Below, piece by piece: positions 46,101 to 54,150 of a stretch of DNA of 64,000 nucleotides (positions are counted from its first letter, which is position 1; every line of letters starts with the position of its first letter). The notes under the pieces are model-generated. The model had not been told where the DNA came from and searched no databases. It worked only from the letters and a program-made list of their open reading frames with translations. The DNA lies in assembly GCA_020632995.1 (NCBI GenBank), contig JACKEN010000003.1:1-64000 (forward strand), in the 5' to 3' direction. Both the position numbers and the translations under genes were made by a program. This stretch comes from Deltaproteobacteria bacterium (GTDB lineage: Bacteria; Myxococcota; Kuafuiibacteriia; Kuafuiibacteriales; Kuafuiibacteriaceae).

Positions 46101-47356
46101 ACAGGATCGTCCACCCCGACGGCGGCGTGGGGATCTCGGCCCTTGCGCCGGGCAACGGCGCGATCTCGGGCGCGGGTCAGGCGCTCCGAATCGTGGGCAA
46201 CCGCATCGAGGGCGCGCACATGGGCATGACCGTGCTCGGCCCGCAGCGGACGGAGATCACCGACAACACCGTCGTGGCCGCGCCGGAGCGGACGATGATG
46301 GCGGTCGTGGCGGCGGGCACCCAGGACGTGCTCGTCGAGGACAACCTCTTCGAGTTCCCGGGCACCGGGCAGCGACCGGGGCTCGTGGGTATCGTCGTCT
46401 ATTACTCGCAGCGCACCGCCCTCAGGGGCAACTCGATCCGAACCGATATCGACGTCTTCGGGATGCTCGCGATGCCGGGGAAGGGCGGGGACCTCGAGGT
46501 CTTCGGCAACGACTTCGGCGCGGGGTACGCGGCGGCGTTCGGGGGCGCCAGCATCGAACTCCACCGGAACCGGACCCGCGGCGCGATCGCGTGCTCGACG
46601 TTCAACCGGGGCGTCGTGAACGACAACAGCTTCGGCGCGATGAACGGCGAGTCCTTCGCGGTGCTACCCGTCTCCGGCCGCTGGCAGGTGCAGGACAACC
46701 GGGCCTCGGGCGCGATGCGGCTGCTCCCGAGGGTCACCAGCGCGGGCCTGGGCTCGTTCGGGAACCTCGCGGGCTTCGCACAGATGATGACCGCGAGGGC
46801 TCTCGAGGGTGTGGTTGCGCCGGCCGCGGCTCCGGCGACCACCGCGTCCGCGGCGGCGGGGGTGGAGACCCGCGCCACGCCGGCCCCCGTGATCGCGCAC
46901 GGCGAGCGCCTGCTGCGGGTCGCTCGGGACGAGGTCTTCATTCGCGCGCCGACCGAGACCGAGCTGTTCGTGAGCGAGGCGCTGCATCGGGTCGACGAGG
47001 CGTTCATCGGAGGGCTCGTGACGCTGATCCCGGTCGGGCCGGTGCGGCCGTCCATCGGCGCGGAGCAGTCGTTCCGGGCGCAGGTGGTCGGCAACTGGTC
47101 GGCCACATTGCAGGTTGGCTTTCGAAATCCGTGGGCGCCCTACCAGGGGCCAAGCCCTGACGACGACCCCCTGGCGCAGGTCGGCGCCACGCCCTCGAAG
47201 GACACGGTGGTCCAGGTCGTGGCGAACATGGTCGACCACCTGCTGGTCGTGAACTCGTACGCGAACAGCATCGTGACCAACAACACGATGAGGGGTCATG
47301 TCGGAGTGGTTCGCGTGACGGCACCGCAGAACACCGGGAACATCGAGGTTCCCTGA
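43139..47356 (+). CDS. DUF6519/right-handed beta-helix protein, 1405 residues
   Basis: The N-terminus KGDFSRGFDPDRRRGSTYRRVLLQQNRVLLDSDVDALV is the DUF6519 signature found in eCIS and phage-like loci. Residues about 610-1230 consist of parallel-beta-helix repeats with N/D-rich turns (VTGNQIATRLVGINLGG, VQGNRIVHPDGGVGI, IVGNRIEGAHMGMTVLG, ITDNTVVAAPERTMM, VEDNLFEFPG). The C-terminus is again strand-rich (NSYANSIVTNNTMRGHVGVV). Such folds are typical of fibres, tailspikes and carbohydrate-binding or polysaccharide-cleaving proteins. It starts at TTG 43139, overlapping the previous stop (TTGA). It is a good candidate for a host-binding or surface-anchoring part of the particle. Confidence 0.8.
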   Translation: MKGDFSRGFDPDRRRGSTYRRVLLQQNRVLLDSDVDALVGALDGTTRAMARDLGCAAGSPDLGYLVTPGRLLQIFRDLDPGITGPGLDVRRDYTVRYKTRYPSLRVENLGAAQATLTLPLRQAHQGGVGAQIHLHARAEDPVTVHIEDGHFAADHAIPVGVDFQIVAFDSTIATSTLSITVPAGGLFWLGLVESRQDAGPVPTFWAAGGRYHLDGQGVTNLVDSGWLQAGLPRPTSAVNHANLGLAPGSHLVAYVEGWERHVTYLDDPAIAEVALGGPDTTTRTEMLGLVRAMPVAVTDPDELRGWFRTRPVAPTLEVTVPGGPQQLDPCALPLSSGYIGEDNRLYRFEVQTGGDVAAAGALVKWSRNNGADAFAIDTIDVAAGTVVLLTEEDLEVGHVLELITEQIELSEANPAVFAGGVLVPGQRMTGQLVRVTGTANSAKAWQVKNLDGTPLALDPARFPAPPAPGKAKARLWHGLVQPTGVVGFFPKKIEDGLEVTLSGRVHPGQWWAYEARVRQGGGSGAMVPAGPDRVLAPLALLRHDGDATPLTLVAWLDERFRSACALSADDIAFDGSACESGASTVQEMLDLLCARAGGGCCEATLEPSGGDDATKIQELLDDVDPGGSLTICLKPGVYRLDQPIVVEGKRLALEGCPSAVIETREDDGLSGAFNVEGQSSALSLARLTFLQRCRHLVWADVMSAAVEAEEVTFICARDDALGVVIASGVDALPLIIYPDANAAPPLYAFSGGGEVQGPRIVLRRVTCIGAGWMVAVAGTTRLVVEDTTSVTRIGGILAGRCIEADVVDWTHASAADFGGIEVVKAEELAALGLGAVPAVGQQPLDGGVGLAVGALEGGSVERCAFSAAAGVYCEYARATRFVGNRYATSKVGLWWVAASGSMAAEEQVTGGDVGLAVHGMASDVTLRDCVVNDAKLGVQVAMEASSPFGSPDLTGLRVTGNQIATRLVGINLGGQGGGRILVAEVQGNRIVHPDGGVGISALAPGNGAISGAGQALRIVGNRIEGAHMGMTVLGPQRTEITDNTVVAAPERTMMAVVAAGTQDVLVEDNLFEFPGTGQRPGLVGIVVYYSQRTALRGNSIRTDIDVFGMLAMPGKGGDLEVFGNDFGAGYAAAFGGASIELHRNRTRGAIACSTFNRGVVNDNSFGAMNGESFAVLPVSGRWQVQDNRASGAMRLLPRVTSAGLGSFGNLAGFAQMMTARALEGVVAPAAAPATTASAAAGVETRATPAPVIAHGERLLRVARDEVFIRAPTETELFVSEALHRVDEAFIGGLVTLIPVGPVRPSIGAEQSFRAQVVGNWSATLQVGFRNPWAPYQGPSPDDDPLAQVGATPSKDTVVQVVANMVDHLLVVNSYANSIVTNNTMRGHVGVVRVTAPQNTGNIEVP

Positions 47357-47365
47357 GGACGAGCG

Positions 47366-48193
47366 ATGGCAACGAGGAGAACATCCCCTGACACATTGCG
47401 CGTGCGAGGCACGGTCGAAGCGTCGACGGCAGGGCGCTTCGACGCTGCGACGCTGCGACGCGCCCTGCGTGAGCGGCTCACGACGGGCGTCCCGGTTCGG
47501 CCAGTCCGCCCCGAGGTGGCGCCCTCGGCGGCGGAGGCCGCCGTCCTCGAAACGCCTGACCGGACGAGGGTGACGGACGCCGTGGACGTGGTGGTGGCGC
47601 TCAAGAGCCGAGTGGAGGTCCTCGAGGCCGCGCTCGACGCAGCCCGCCGCATGCGTGAGTCACGCCCGGTGGAGGCCGCGCTGAACGCGCGCCTCGAGGA
47701 GCTGCGACGCCTCCCCGATACAGCGCCGGAGGTAGTTGCAGGTGAGGTTGCAGTGAGGGCGGTGGGCACCCCCGACGATGGGGGGCCGGTCCCGCTGCCC
47801 GGGCTCACGGTATCGGTGTTGATCGGTGACCAGGAGGTCGCGCGCGGGTACACCGACGCCTCGGGCGTCGCCCGCGTCGAGCTGCCTGAGCATCCCGAGC
47901 GGGCCCGCGGCTACGAGGTGCGCCTCCTCGGACCGGACGACGAGCAGCTGACGCGCGCGCGGGGGAGCAGCCTGGAGGGCGGCGCGCACGTGATGGAGGC
48001 GGCGCCGACGGCCGCGCTGAAGCGATCGTTCCGGGCGGGGCTCGGCTACCGCAAGGGCCTGGCCGCGGCGGAGGCCGAGGCGAAGGCGATCGCAGAGTCC
48101 TCGGCGCTCGAGCTCGAGGCTCGCGCGGCGCGCCTCGAGAAGAGCATCGAGATCGTACGCGGCGGAATCGTGCGCGTGCTGGGAGGGGAGTAG
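47366..48193 (+). CDS. eCIS-locus protein with Ig-like domain and coiled-coil, function unknown
   Basis: This 275-residue protein has a disordered basic start, a helical stretch (TDAVDVVVALKSRVEVLEAALDAARRM), and a small beta-domain of carboxypeptidase-regulatory/Ig type (GLTVSVLIGDQEVARGYTDASGVARVELPEHPERARGYEVRLLGPD). A C-terminal coiled-coil rich in Ala, Glu and Lys closes it. No family name recognised. It lies 9 bases after the beta-helix gene and 4 before the next, so it belongs to the same transcript. Confidence 0.6.
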   Translation: MATRRTSPDTLRVRGTVEASTAGRFDAATLRRALRERLTTGVPVRPVRPEVAPSAAEAAVLETPDRTRVTDAVDVVVALKSRVEVLEAALDAARRMRESRPVEAALNARLEELRRLPDTAPEVVAGEVAVRAVGTPDDGGPVPLPGLTVSVLIGDQEVARGYTDASGVARVELPEHPERARGYEVRLLGPDDEQLTRARGSSLEGGAHVMEAAPTAALKRSFRAGLGYRKGLAAAEAEAKAIAESSALELEARAARLEKSIEIVRGGIVRVLGGE

Positions 48194-48197
48194 GCTG

Positions 48198-48890
48198 ATG
48201 GCGACTTTGAAGGTCGAGAACATCTCGGGCGCGCTGCTCGAGCTCCTGCACGACGATGGCGTTCAGAAGCAGACATTCAATCCGGGGGACCAGATCGACC
48301 TCGACGCGGGCTTCCTCCTGTCGCCGGACTTCAAGGTGAAGATCGGGCAGGGCAAGTTGCAGTTCGTGGCCCCGCCGAACAACCCGGCAGAGGACGCGAT
48401 CGAGCTCGCGCGCCAGGTGCTGCCGGTCCTGCTCGAGGATCTCGGTAGCGAGATCCTGGCCCTGTACGCGACGATGAAGCGCAGCATGGCGACGCTCGAG
48501 CGGCTGCGCGTGGAGTACAACACCGCCCACAAGGCGACGAAGAAGCTCATCACCGACACCAAGGCCTTCGAGAAGGGCGCGGACCTGCTCGCGAAGGCCG
48601 CGGCGTGGCTGACCACGAAGCCCGAGGACGACGCGGTCGCCGAGGCCCAGCAGGACATCATCGACCACCAGGCCGCCGTCCCCGGTGCCCCTGGCCCCGC
48701 GTTCGATGCGTGGTACGCGGCGCTGCTCGATCTGCAGAACGCGCTCGCGGCGGCGAAGGCGAACCAGGCCTACGCGGCGAGCCGGCTGGACTATGCGGTG
48801 GCGGTGGCGGCGCTCCGTAGCGCCTTCACGGACCTGTCGGCCCTGGATCCGGCGGTGTCGATCGGCAGCGAGGTGGCTCCGTTCCCGTGA
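48198..48890 (+). CDS. Helical eCIS-locus protein, function unknown
   Basis: In this 230-residue protein the first 55 residues look like a small beta-sandwich (LKVENISGALLELLHDDGVQKQTFNPGDQIDL). Residues 60-200 are long Ala/Lys/Glu helices likely to form a coiled coil or helical bundle, with a short Pro/Gly break at PGAPGPAFDAWY. It sits between the large beta-helix protein and the DUF4157 protein and overlaps the latter's start, so it may be a chaperone or connector for it. No named domain. Confidence 0.6.
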   Translation: MATLKVENISGALLELLHDDGVQKQTFNPGDQIDLDAGFLLSPDFKVKIGQGKLQFVAPPNNPAEDAIELARQVLPVLLEDLGSEILALYATMKRSMATLERLRVEYNTAHKATKKLITDTKAFEKGADLLAKAAAWLTTKPEDDAVAEAQQDIIDHQAAVPGAPGPAFDAWYAALLDLQNALAAAKANQAYAASRLDYAVAVAALRSAFTDLSALDPAVSIGSEVAPFP

Positions 48891-51800
48891 GCCCACGGCA
48901 TGGCCAAGGGAAGGCGCCCGCGCAGGCACGCGCGGGCGCTCGCGCGAGGGCGCCCGACCCCGTGGGGCCGGTGCACGAGCCCTCGGGGCCCAGCCATGTC
49001 ACGTCTCGTCTCAACGGTGGTGGTCCGCTGCCGAAGACAACGCGCGAGCGGATGGAGCAGTCGTTCGGGCGCTCGTTCGCCGACGTGCGCGTCCACACCG
49101 ACGCGGCGGCCACCGATGTAGCTCAGAGTCACGACGCGGAGGCCCTCACGGTGGGGCGGTCGATCGCGTTCGGGGCGGGGCGGTATCGCCCCGGCACGCC
49201 GTCCGGTGACCACCTGATCGCGCACGAGCTCGCGCACGTCGTGCAGCAGTCCGCCTCTGGCGGCGAGGTGGTGCAGGCGCGCTCTCAGCACTCCCAGCCG
49301 AACGAGGCGGCGGAGCGCCAGGCGGAGTCGGCCGCGTCACGCGCGGTGCGGGGGCTGTCCGCAGGGGTGGCGCCGACCGGCATCGCGATGACGACGCGCG
49401 GGCGCATCATGCGGCGCGCGCGCGGGCCGGTGTCGACCCTCCCCGCGATGACGGTGAGCCCGCCGCGCTCGCGGCCGCCGGCCTCGGCGGCACCGGCCGC
49501 CGCGGTGACCAGCGAGACCCCCACGAGCTTGCCCGGGCCGGCCGAGTCCGCCGCGATCTCCGCGGCTGGTGGCGCGCCAGTGAGCGCGGCGGGGCCGGAT
49601 CCGCGACCGCGGGTCGTGAGCAAGGCCGACCCCGAGTCTGGCCGGACCACGCGCGCGGTAGAGGCGCCCGAGCCGAAGCTGCAGACCCCGGATCAGGCCC
49701 AGACCCCGCAGGCCCCCGGCGCACCAGCGCCCCCGTCGGCGGCGGTGGCGGGGGCCTCCGCAGGCGCGCCTGCGGAGGAGGCGAAGAAGGAGAAGAAGAA
49801 GGACGCGAAGAAGAAGAAGGACGCGAAGAAGAAGAAGGAGGAGAAGGACGACAAGAAGGGCGAGAAGGACAAGGACGACAAGAAGAAGAAGGGGAAGAAG
49901 GGGAAGAAGGGCGAGAAGGAGGGCGCGGCCAAGAAGAAGCGCAAGTTCGGTAGCAACCTGGGCGACCGAGGGGCAGCGGCGGCGGCGGCGGCGGCGAAGC
50001 GCCTCGACCACCGCAGCAAGGCCAAGCAGCACCACGAGCCCGCGGCGAAGCGGGTCGGGGACGCGCGGAAGGCGGCCAAGCCGCCGCCGACGGAGGGCGC
50101 CTCGCGGTCACAGGGCGAGCAGGTCGGCGCGGTGTGCCAGACGGAACCTCCGCAGCCGAAGCCGGAGGCGACGAAGAACCAGACGCACTCCGCGGTCGAC
50201 AAGGCCGCGCCGAAGGACATGGACGAGATGCTCTCGATGAGCGGCTCGAAGATGTCAGGCATCAGCCGCACCCTGACGTCCTCGATCGACGGACAGATCA
50301 AGGGCGTCAGCACCACGCTCGACAAGGTGAACAAGCCGGGCCCGCCCAAGGTGATGCCCGACGCGGTGCCGCAGCCCGAGCCGGAGAAGGCCCCGGAGAC
50401 CGCGACGGCGGATCTCGCGGCCGCCACCCCGCCGCCGGTGCCGAAGGGCTCGCTCGACGCCTCGGAGTTCAAGGTCGACGCGCGGCAGGCATCCGAGGAC
50501 GCGGGGATCGACCAGGAGGCGCTGAAGAAGTCCAAGGACGGCCCGCTCGTGGAGGTCCGGGGGGCTCAGGACGACGTCGACAAGGCGTCGGACAAGTCGC
50601 GCGCGCGCGCCCGCGGCAGTGAGGAGGGGGCCAACGAGGAGGCGAAGACGCAGCTCGTCGGGGACGAGGGGGTCGCCGACAGCTCGATGGACTCGACCCG
50701 GGAGGCCGAGCAGAAGCGCGTGCTCGGGGAGCAGGACAAGACCCGTACGGGCGAGGAGAAGGAGCGGCAGAGCGTCACCGAGAAGATCGAGGGGATGTAC
50801 GCCAAGGCCGCCAAGGAGGTGAACGACAAGCTCGCTGGCCTCACCGACAACGCGGCGAAGACCTTCGACAAGGAGCAAGGCCGCCTGCTCGAGGCGTTCA
50901 AGTCCGACACGCGCTCGGACATGAAGCGGTACAAGAGCCGCCGCTACAGCGGGTTCATCGGCAAGGGGCGCTGGATACGGGACAAGTTCTTGGGGCTGAA
51001 CGACCTCCCCGAGGTGCAGGCCATCTACGAGCGGAACCGCACCGCGTACATCACGAGCATCGACACCCTGATCGGCAAGATCTCGGCGGACACCGAGGCG
51101 ACGATCAAGGACTGCAAGAAGAGCCTGTGCGACGCGAAGACGGAGATCGCCGACTTCATCGCGAAGCTCCCCAAGAACCTCGAGGCAGAGGCGAAGCTGG
51201 CGCAGGAGCGGGTGAACAAGCAGTTCGCCGCGCTCGAGCAGCAGATCGACCAGGCGGCCGAGCGCACCAAGAACATGCTCGCGGAGCGCCGGAAGAAGGC
51301 GATCAAGGACGTCGACAAGGCCCTGGACGAGATCAAGGCGGAGAACGAGGGGCTGCTCGACAAGCTCGGCAAGCTCATCAAGGCGATCGTCGATGCCCTC
51401 GGCAAGTTCCTGAAGCTGATGGTCCGCATCACGAAGATGGGCATCGGCAGCTTCATCTCGGCCGCGCTCGGCCAGGCCAAGAGCGGGATCAAGAACCACC
51501 TGTGGGCGCAGCTCAAGGAGGCCTTCAAGGAGTGGATCTTCTCGAAGATCCCGTTCCTCGAGCCGCTCCTGAACCTCCCCTCGAACTGGCTCGAGATCAT
51601 CCTGGCCTACTTCACCGGTCTGCCGGACATGTTCATGCAGCTCCTGCCGAAGATGCTGCCTGCAATCGGCATTGCGATCATGTCCTGGCTCGCCATCCAG
51701 CTCGCGGCGAAGCTCATCCCCGGCGTCGGCGCCATCATGGCGATCATCGACGGCATCAAGGCGGCGTGGGCGCTCATCCAGAGCTTGCTGTCGGCGGCTT

Positions 51801-53293
51801 CGGCCTTCTTCGGCTTCCTGATGAAGGTGGCGGATGGAGGCAACGGGGCGGTCCAGTTCGCCAAGGCCCTCGCCCACGGCATCATGGCCGCGATCGACGC
51901 GCTCCTGACCTTCCTCGGGGTCGAGAAGCTGATCATGAAGCTCGCGAAGGTGATCGCGAAGCCGTTTGGTGCGCTTTTCAACAAGATCAAGGGGCTGTTC
52001 AAGAAGCGGAAGGCGGCGCGGAAGAAGGCGAGCAAGAAGGCAAAGGCGAAGAAGAAGAAGGCCAAGGCGGACAAGCCGAAGCCGCCCCCCAAGAAGACGA
52101 AGGTCAAGAAGAAGACGCCGGACAGCGCGAAGCCGAAGAAGAAGCCCGCGCAGAAGAACAAGAGCGACAAGGACAGGAAGAAGAACAAACAGAAGGAGGA
52201 CGAGAAGAAGCGTAGGCGGCTGGAGAAGGCGCAACGGGAGTTGCCGGGCAAGATCAGGCCGCTCCTCGACCGTGGCGTCCCACGACTCGTGTTGAAGGCG
52301 AGACTCGGCCTCTGGAAGTTGCAGTATCGCCTAAGCAGCCTACGTGTCGAGGGTGGCCGCAGCTTCCAGATCGTCGCACGTGTCAACCCGGTGGCCGCCA
52401 TCATAGCGGGCATCTCGCTCGATCCAAGTGACGTGGCGGACCTGCTCGATCACCTCCGGAAGGTCGGCCAGAAGATGGACGACAAAGCGAAGGAGCCCTC
52501 GAAGAAGATCGCGGAGTCCGAGAAGCAAGGTACCCTGCGTCGTCCAGGCAAGGACCCCACCACGAAGCAGGAGGCGACGGTGCCGAAGGGCACCAGCGAT
52601 CCGGCGCTTGGATCGGGGATGGACCAGCTCCCCGTGCTCAAGGGGGGCAAGGTTCGGGACATCTCATTCGAGGGGGGGAGCCAAGTACGCCAGCAGCAGT
52701 CGCTGTTCGGCACCTCGCGGACCCAGACCGTGGTCAAGGAGGTCAGGCCTGACGGCGGTTTCCAGAAGGGCAACAAGTATGCCGACTTCGTCGCGAGGTT
52801 GCCGGCCGGGATCCCGGACGACTTGAAGGGGCCGCTGTTGGTCCGTGCGATGGAGGCGCACGCGCGAACGGGCAAGGTGCCAAAGGGGCTGGGCCTCGAC
52901 GCGAACCAAATCGCGGCGCTGAGGGCGACGATGTTCGGCGCGGAGCGGTCCCGGACGCCGGCAGCCCCGGTGTTCGGCGAGATGTCGAAGGACCTCATGA
53001 AGGCCGGCCATGCTCCTGCCACGGTCCTGGGGACGAGTCCGGCCGGTGGTTTGCACCCGTTGTCACCCGAGGGCGTGAACAAGGATGTGAAGAAGCTCGA
53101 GGGTCACTTGTCAGGGAACCGGAAAGAGGAGGCGCCGACCGGCGCGAAGCGGCAGGCCGAGCGAGAGATCGCGCTCCTGAAGGCGTGGATCAAGACGCAG
53201 GAGGGCCTCGTGTTCGATGACAAGGCCTCGAAGAAGGCGAAGTTGGAGGCGCTCAAGGCGGAGATTACGCGGCGGATGACCAGTAGGGCCTGA
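48887..53293 (+). CDS. DUF4157 protein, 1468 residues: candidate eCIS cargo or tape measure
   Basis: Residues 40-130 are a DUF4157 (eCIS core) domain, with MEQSFGRSFADVRVHTDAAATDVAQSHDAEALTVGRSIAFGAGRY and the metallopeptidase-like HELAHVVQQ (HExxH near residue 113). A Pro/Ala-rich stretch, a Lys-rich stretch (about 295-355), coiled-coil regions (about 580-870) and a hydrophobic block (about 885-1035) with several membrane-spanning-like segments follow. Another Lys-rich segment and a separate C-terminal region of about 300 residues close the protein. DUF4157 is strongly linked to eCIS and marks loaded or particle-processed proteins. The C-terminal part matches nothing I know and would be the effector part if this is a toxin. 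GTG 48887 overlaps the previous stop. Confidence 0.78.
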   Translation: MSPRHGQGKAPAQARAGARARAPDPVGPVHEPSGPSHVTSRLNGGGPLPKTTRERMEQSFGRSFADVRVHTDAAATDVAQSHDAEALTVGRSIAFGAGRYRPGTPSGDHLIAHELAHVVQQSASGGEVVQARSQHSQPNEAAERQAESAASRAVRGLSAGVAPTGIAMTTRGRIMRRARGPVSTLPAMTVSPPRSRPPASAAPAAAVTSETPTSLPGPAESAAISAAGGAPVSAAGPDPRPRVVSKADPESGRTTRAVEAPEPKLQTPDQAQTPQAPGAPAPPSAAVAGASAGAPAEEAKKEKKKDAKKKKDAKKKKEEKDDKKGEKDKDDKKKKGKKGKKGEKEGAAKKKRKFGSNLGDRGAAAAAAAAKRLDHRSKAKQHHEPAAKRVGDARKAAKPPPTEGASRSQGEQVGAVCQTEPPQPKPEATKNQTHSAVDKAAPKDMDEMLSMSGSKMSGISRTLTSSIDGQIKGVSTTLDKVNKPGPPKVMPDAVPQPEPEKAPETATADLAAATPPPVPKGSLDASEFKVDARQASEDAGIDQEALKKSKDGPLVEVRGAQDDVDKASDKSRARARGSEEGANEEAKTQLVGDEGVADSSMDSTREAEQKRVLGEQDKTRTGEEKERQSVTEKIEGMYAKAAKEVNDKLAGLTDNAAKTFDKEQGRLLEAFKSDTRSDMKRYKSRRYSGFIGKGRWIRDKFLGLNDLPEVQAIYERNRTAYITSIDTLIGKISADTEATIKDCKKSLCDAKTEIADFIAKLPKNLEAEAKLAQERVNKQFAALEQQIDQAAERTKNMLAERRKKAIKDVDKALDEIKAENEGLLDKLGKLIKAIVDALGKFLKLMVRITKMGIGSFISAALGQAKSGIKNHLWAQLKEAFKEWIFSKIPFLEPLLNLPSNWLEIILAYFTGLPDMFMQLLPKMLPAIGIAIMSWLAIQLAAKLIPGVGAIMAIIDGIKAAWALIQSLLSAASAFFGFLMKVADGGNGAVQFAKALAHGIMAAIDALLTFLGVEKLIMKLAKVIAKPFGALFNKIKGLFKKRKAARKKASKKAKAKKKKAKADKPKPPPKKTKVKKKTPDSAKPKKKPAQKNKSDKDRKKNKQKEDEKKRRRLEKAQRELPGKIRPLLDRGVPRLVLKARLGLWKLQYRLSSLRVEGGRSFQIVARVNPVAAIIAGISLDPSDVADLLDHLRKVGQKMDDKAKEPSKKIAESEKQGTLRRPGKDPTTKQEATVPKGTSDPALGSGMDQLPVLKGGKVRDISFEGGSQVRQQQSLFGTSRTQTVVKEVRPDGGFQKGNKYADFVARLPAGIPDDLKGPLLVRAMEAHARTGKVPKGLGLDANQIAALRATMFGAERSRTPAAPVFGEMSKDLMKAGHAPATVLGTSPAGGLHPLSPEGVNKDVKKLEGHLSGNRKEEAPTGAKRQAEREIALLKAWIKTQEGLVFDDKASKKAKLEALKAEITRRMTSRA

Positions 53294-53311
53294 CATGCTA
53301 GGGCGGGACTG

Positions 53312-53902
53312 ATGATGGCGAGCGCTGTACGACTTGTGCCGAGGGTCGACGATGCAGAGCAGGCGTTCATGGCGGCGATGGACGAGCTCGACTGGCTCCT
53401 CATCGAGGTCAAGCCGAGGGACGAGGAGAGCGGCCAGTCCTTCGAGATGATCTACGGGGACGAGTCGTCCGGGGACGTCGCCACCTTCACTCAGCACATG
53501 ACGCTGGGGCTCCGAATCATCGCCGTCACGGGGCCTCGGTCGGACGAGGTGGCGGATCTTCTTCGGGAGCGGCTCGACGCGTGGCCGAGGCAGGCGATGC
53601 TCGAGTTGTGGGCAAGAGGGGTTGCGGAGGATGATGTGGATGACCGCGTGGACGCGGTCCTGCTGCTCGGGGTCTGCGCGCCAGCGACAGAGGACCCAGA
53701 GCTCGCCTCGCCGATCCAAGACGCGCTCGAGGACGCGAACGAGGATGTCCGCAACGCGGCCATCGTGGCGGTGACGTTCCCCGGGTGGGAGAGGTTCCGG
53801 CCGATGCTCGAGCACATTGCGGCCAACGATCCGGATGAGGTCGCGCGGCAGCGCGCTCAGCTGGTCCTGAAGAACTGGGCGGCGCTCGACGCGCTGGGCT
53901 GA
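53312..53902 (+). CDS. HEAT-repeat-like small protein, possible partner or immunity protein
   Basis: This 196-residue acidic protein begins with a short alpha/beta region. Residues 85-190 are helical pairs of HEAT/armadillo type (DDVDDRVDAVLLLGVCAPATEDPELASPIQDALEDANEDVRNAAIVAVTFPGWERFRPMLEHIAANDPDEVARQRAQLVLKNW). It lies 18 bases after the large DUF4157 gene on the same strand. Small acidic or HEAT-repeat proteins directly after a polymorphic toxin gene are often immunity proteins, so that is the leading guess here; it is not shown by sequence. It is the last gene of the operon. Confidence 0.7.
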   Translation: MMASAVRLVPRVDDAEQAFMAAMDELDWLLIEVKPRDEESGQSFEMIYGDESSGDVATFTQHMTLGLRIIAVTGPRSDEVADLLRERLDAWPRQAMLELWARGVAEDDVDDRVDAVLLLGVCAPATEDPELASPIQDALEDANEDVRNAAIVAVTFPGWERFRPMLEHIAANDPDEVARQRAQLVLKNWAALDALG

Positions 53903-53913
53903 TGCCCAGCACG

Positions 53914-54150
53914 TCATGGTGCGAGGCCCCGAGGCGAACGCTCGATAGCCCCCACGCGTCCACCGACGGCAGTGGGTCTGCTGTGCCCGCAGGCGGTCTT
54001 CCTCAATTGCTCGGCGCCGCCCTCGCGCGGGAGATGGACGTAGGTGAACAGCGGCTGCTCGCCCACCGTTGGATTGAGGGGTCATGAGACCCGCGGAGCC
54101 CGTGGTGGCGAGCACCAGGCGGTAGCGGGACTCATTCAGCTCGAAGGACG
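53914..54150 (-). pseudogene. Possible gene remnant downstream of the nuclease
   Basis: Two coherent stretches lie in different minus-strand frames: ELNESRYRLVLATTGSAGLMTPQ (54150 to about 54080), then TVGEQPLFTYVHLPREGGAEQLRKTACG (about 54072 onward), running to a stop at 53914-53916. Joined by one frameshift they read like the C-terminal end of one protein. There is no start or upstream portion, because the sequence runs into the nuclease gene in another frame. Family unknown. Confidence 0.3.

Noticed and set aside
23242..47356. Prophage
   Set aside because: There is a complete contractile tail set but no capsid, portal, terminase, integrase, lysis or replication gene, and an eCIS-type ATPase and DUF4157 protein are present.
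23242..53902. Type VI secretion system
   Set aside because: No TssJ/L/M membrane complex, no ClpV-type ATPase, and the sheath is a single long phage_sheath_1 protein rather than a TssB/TssC pair.
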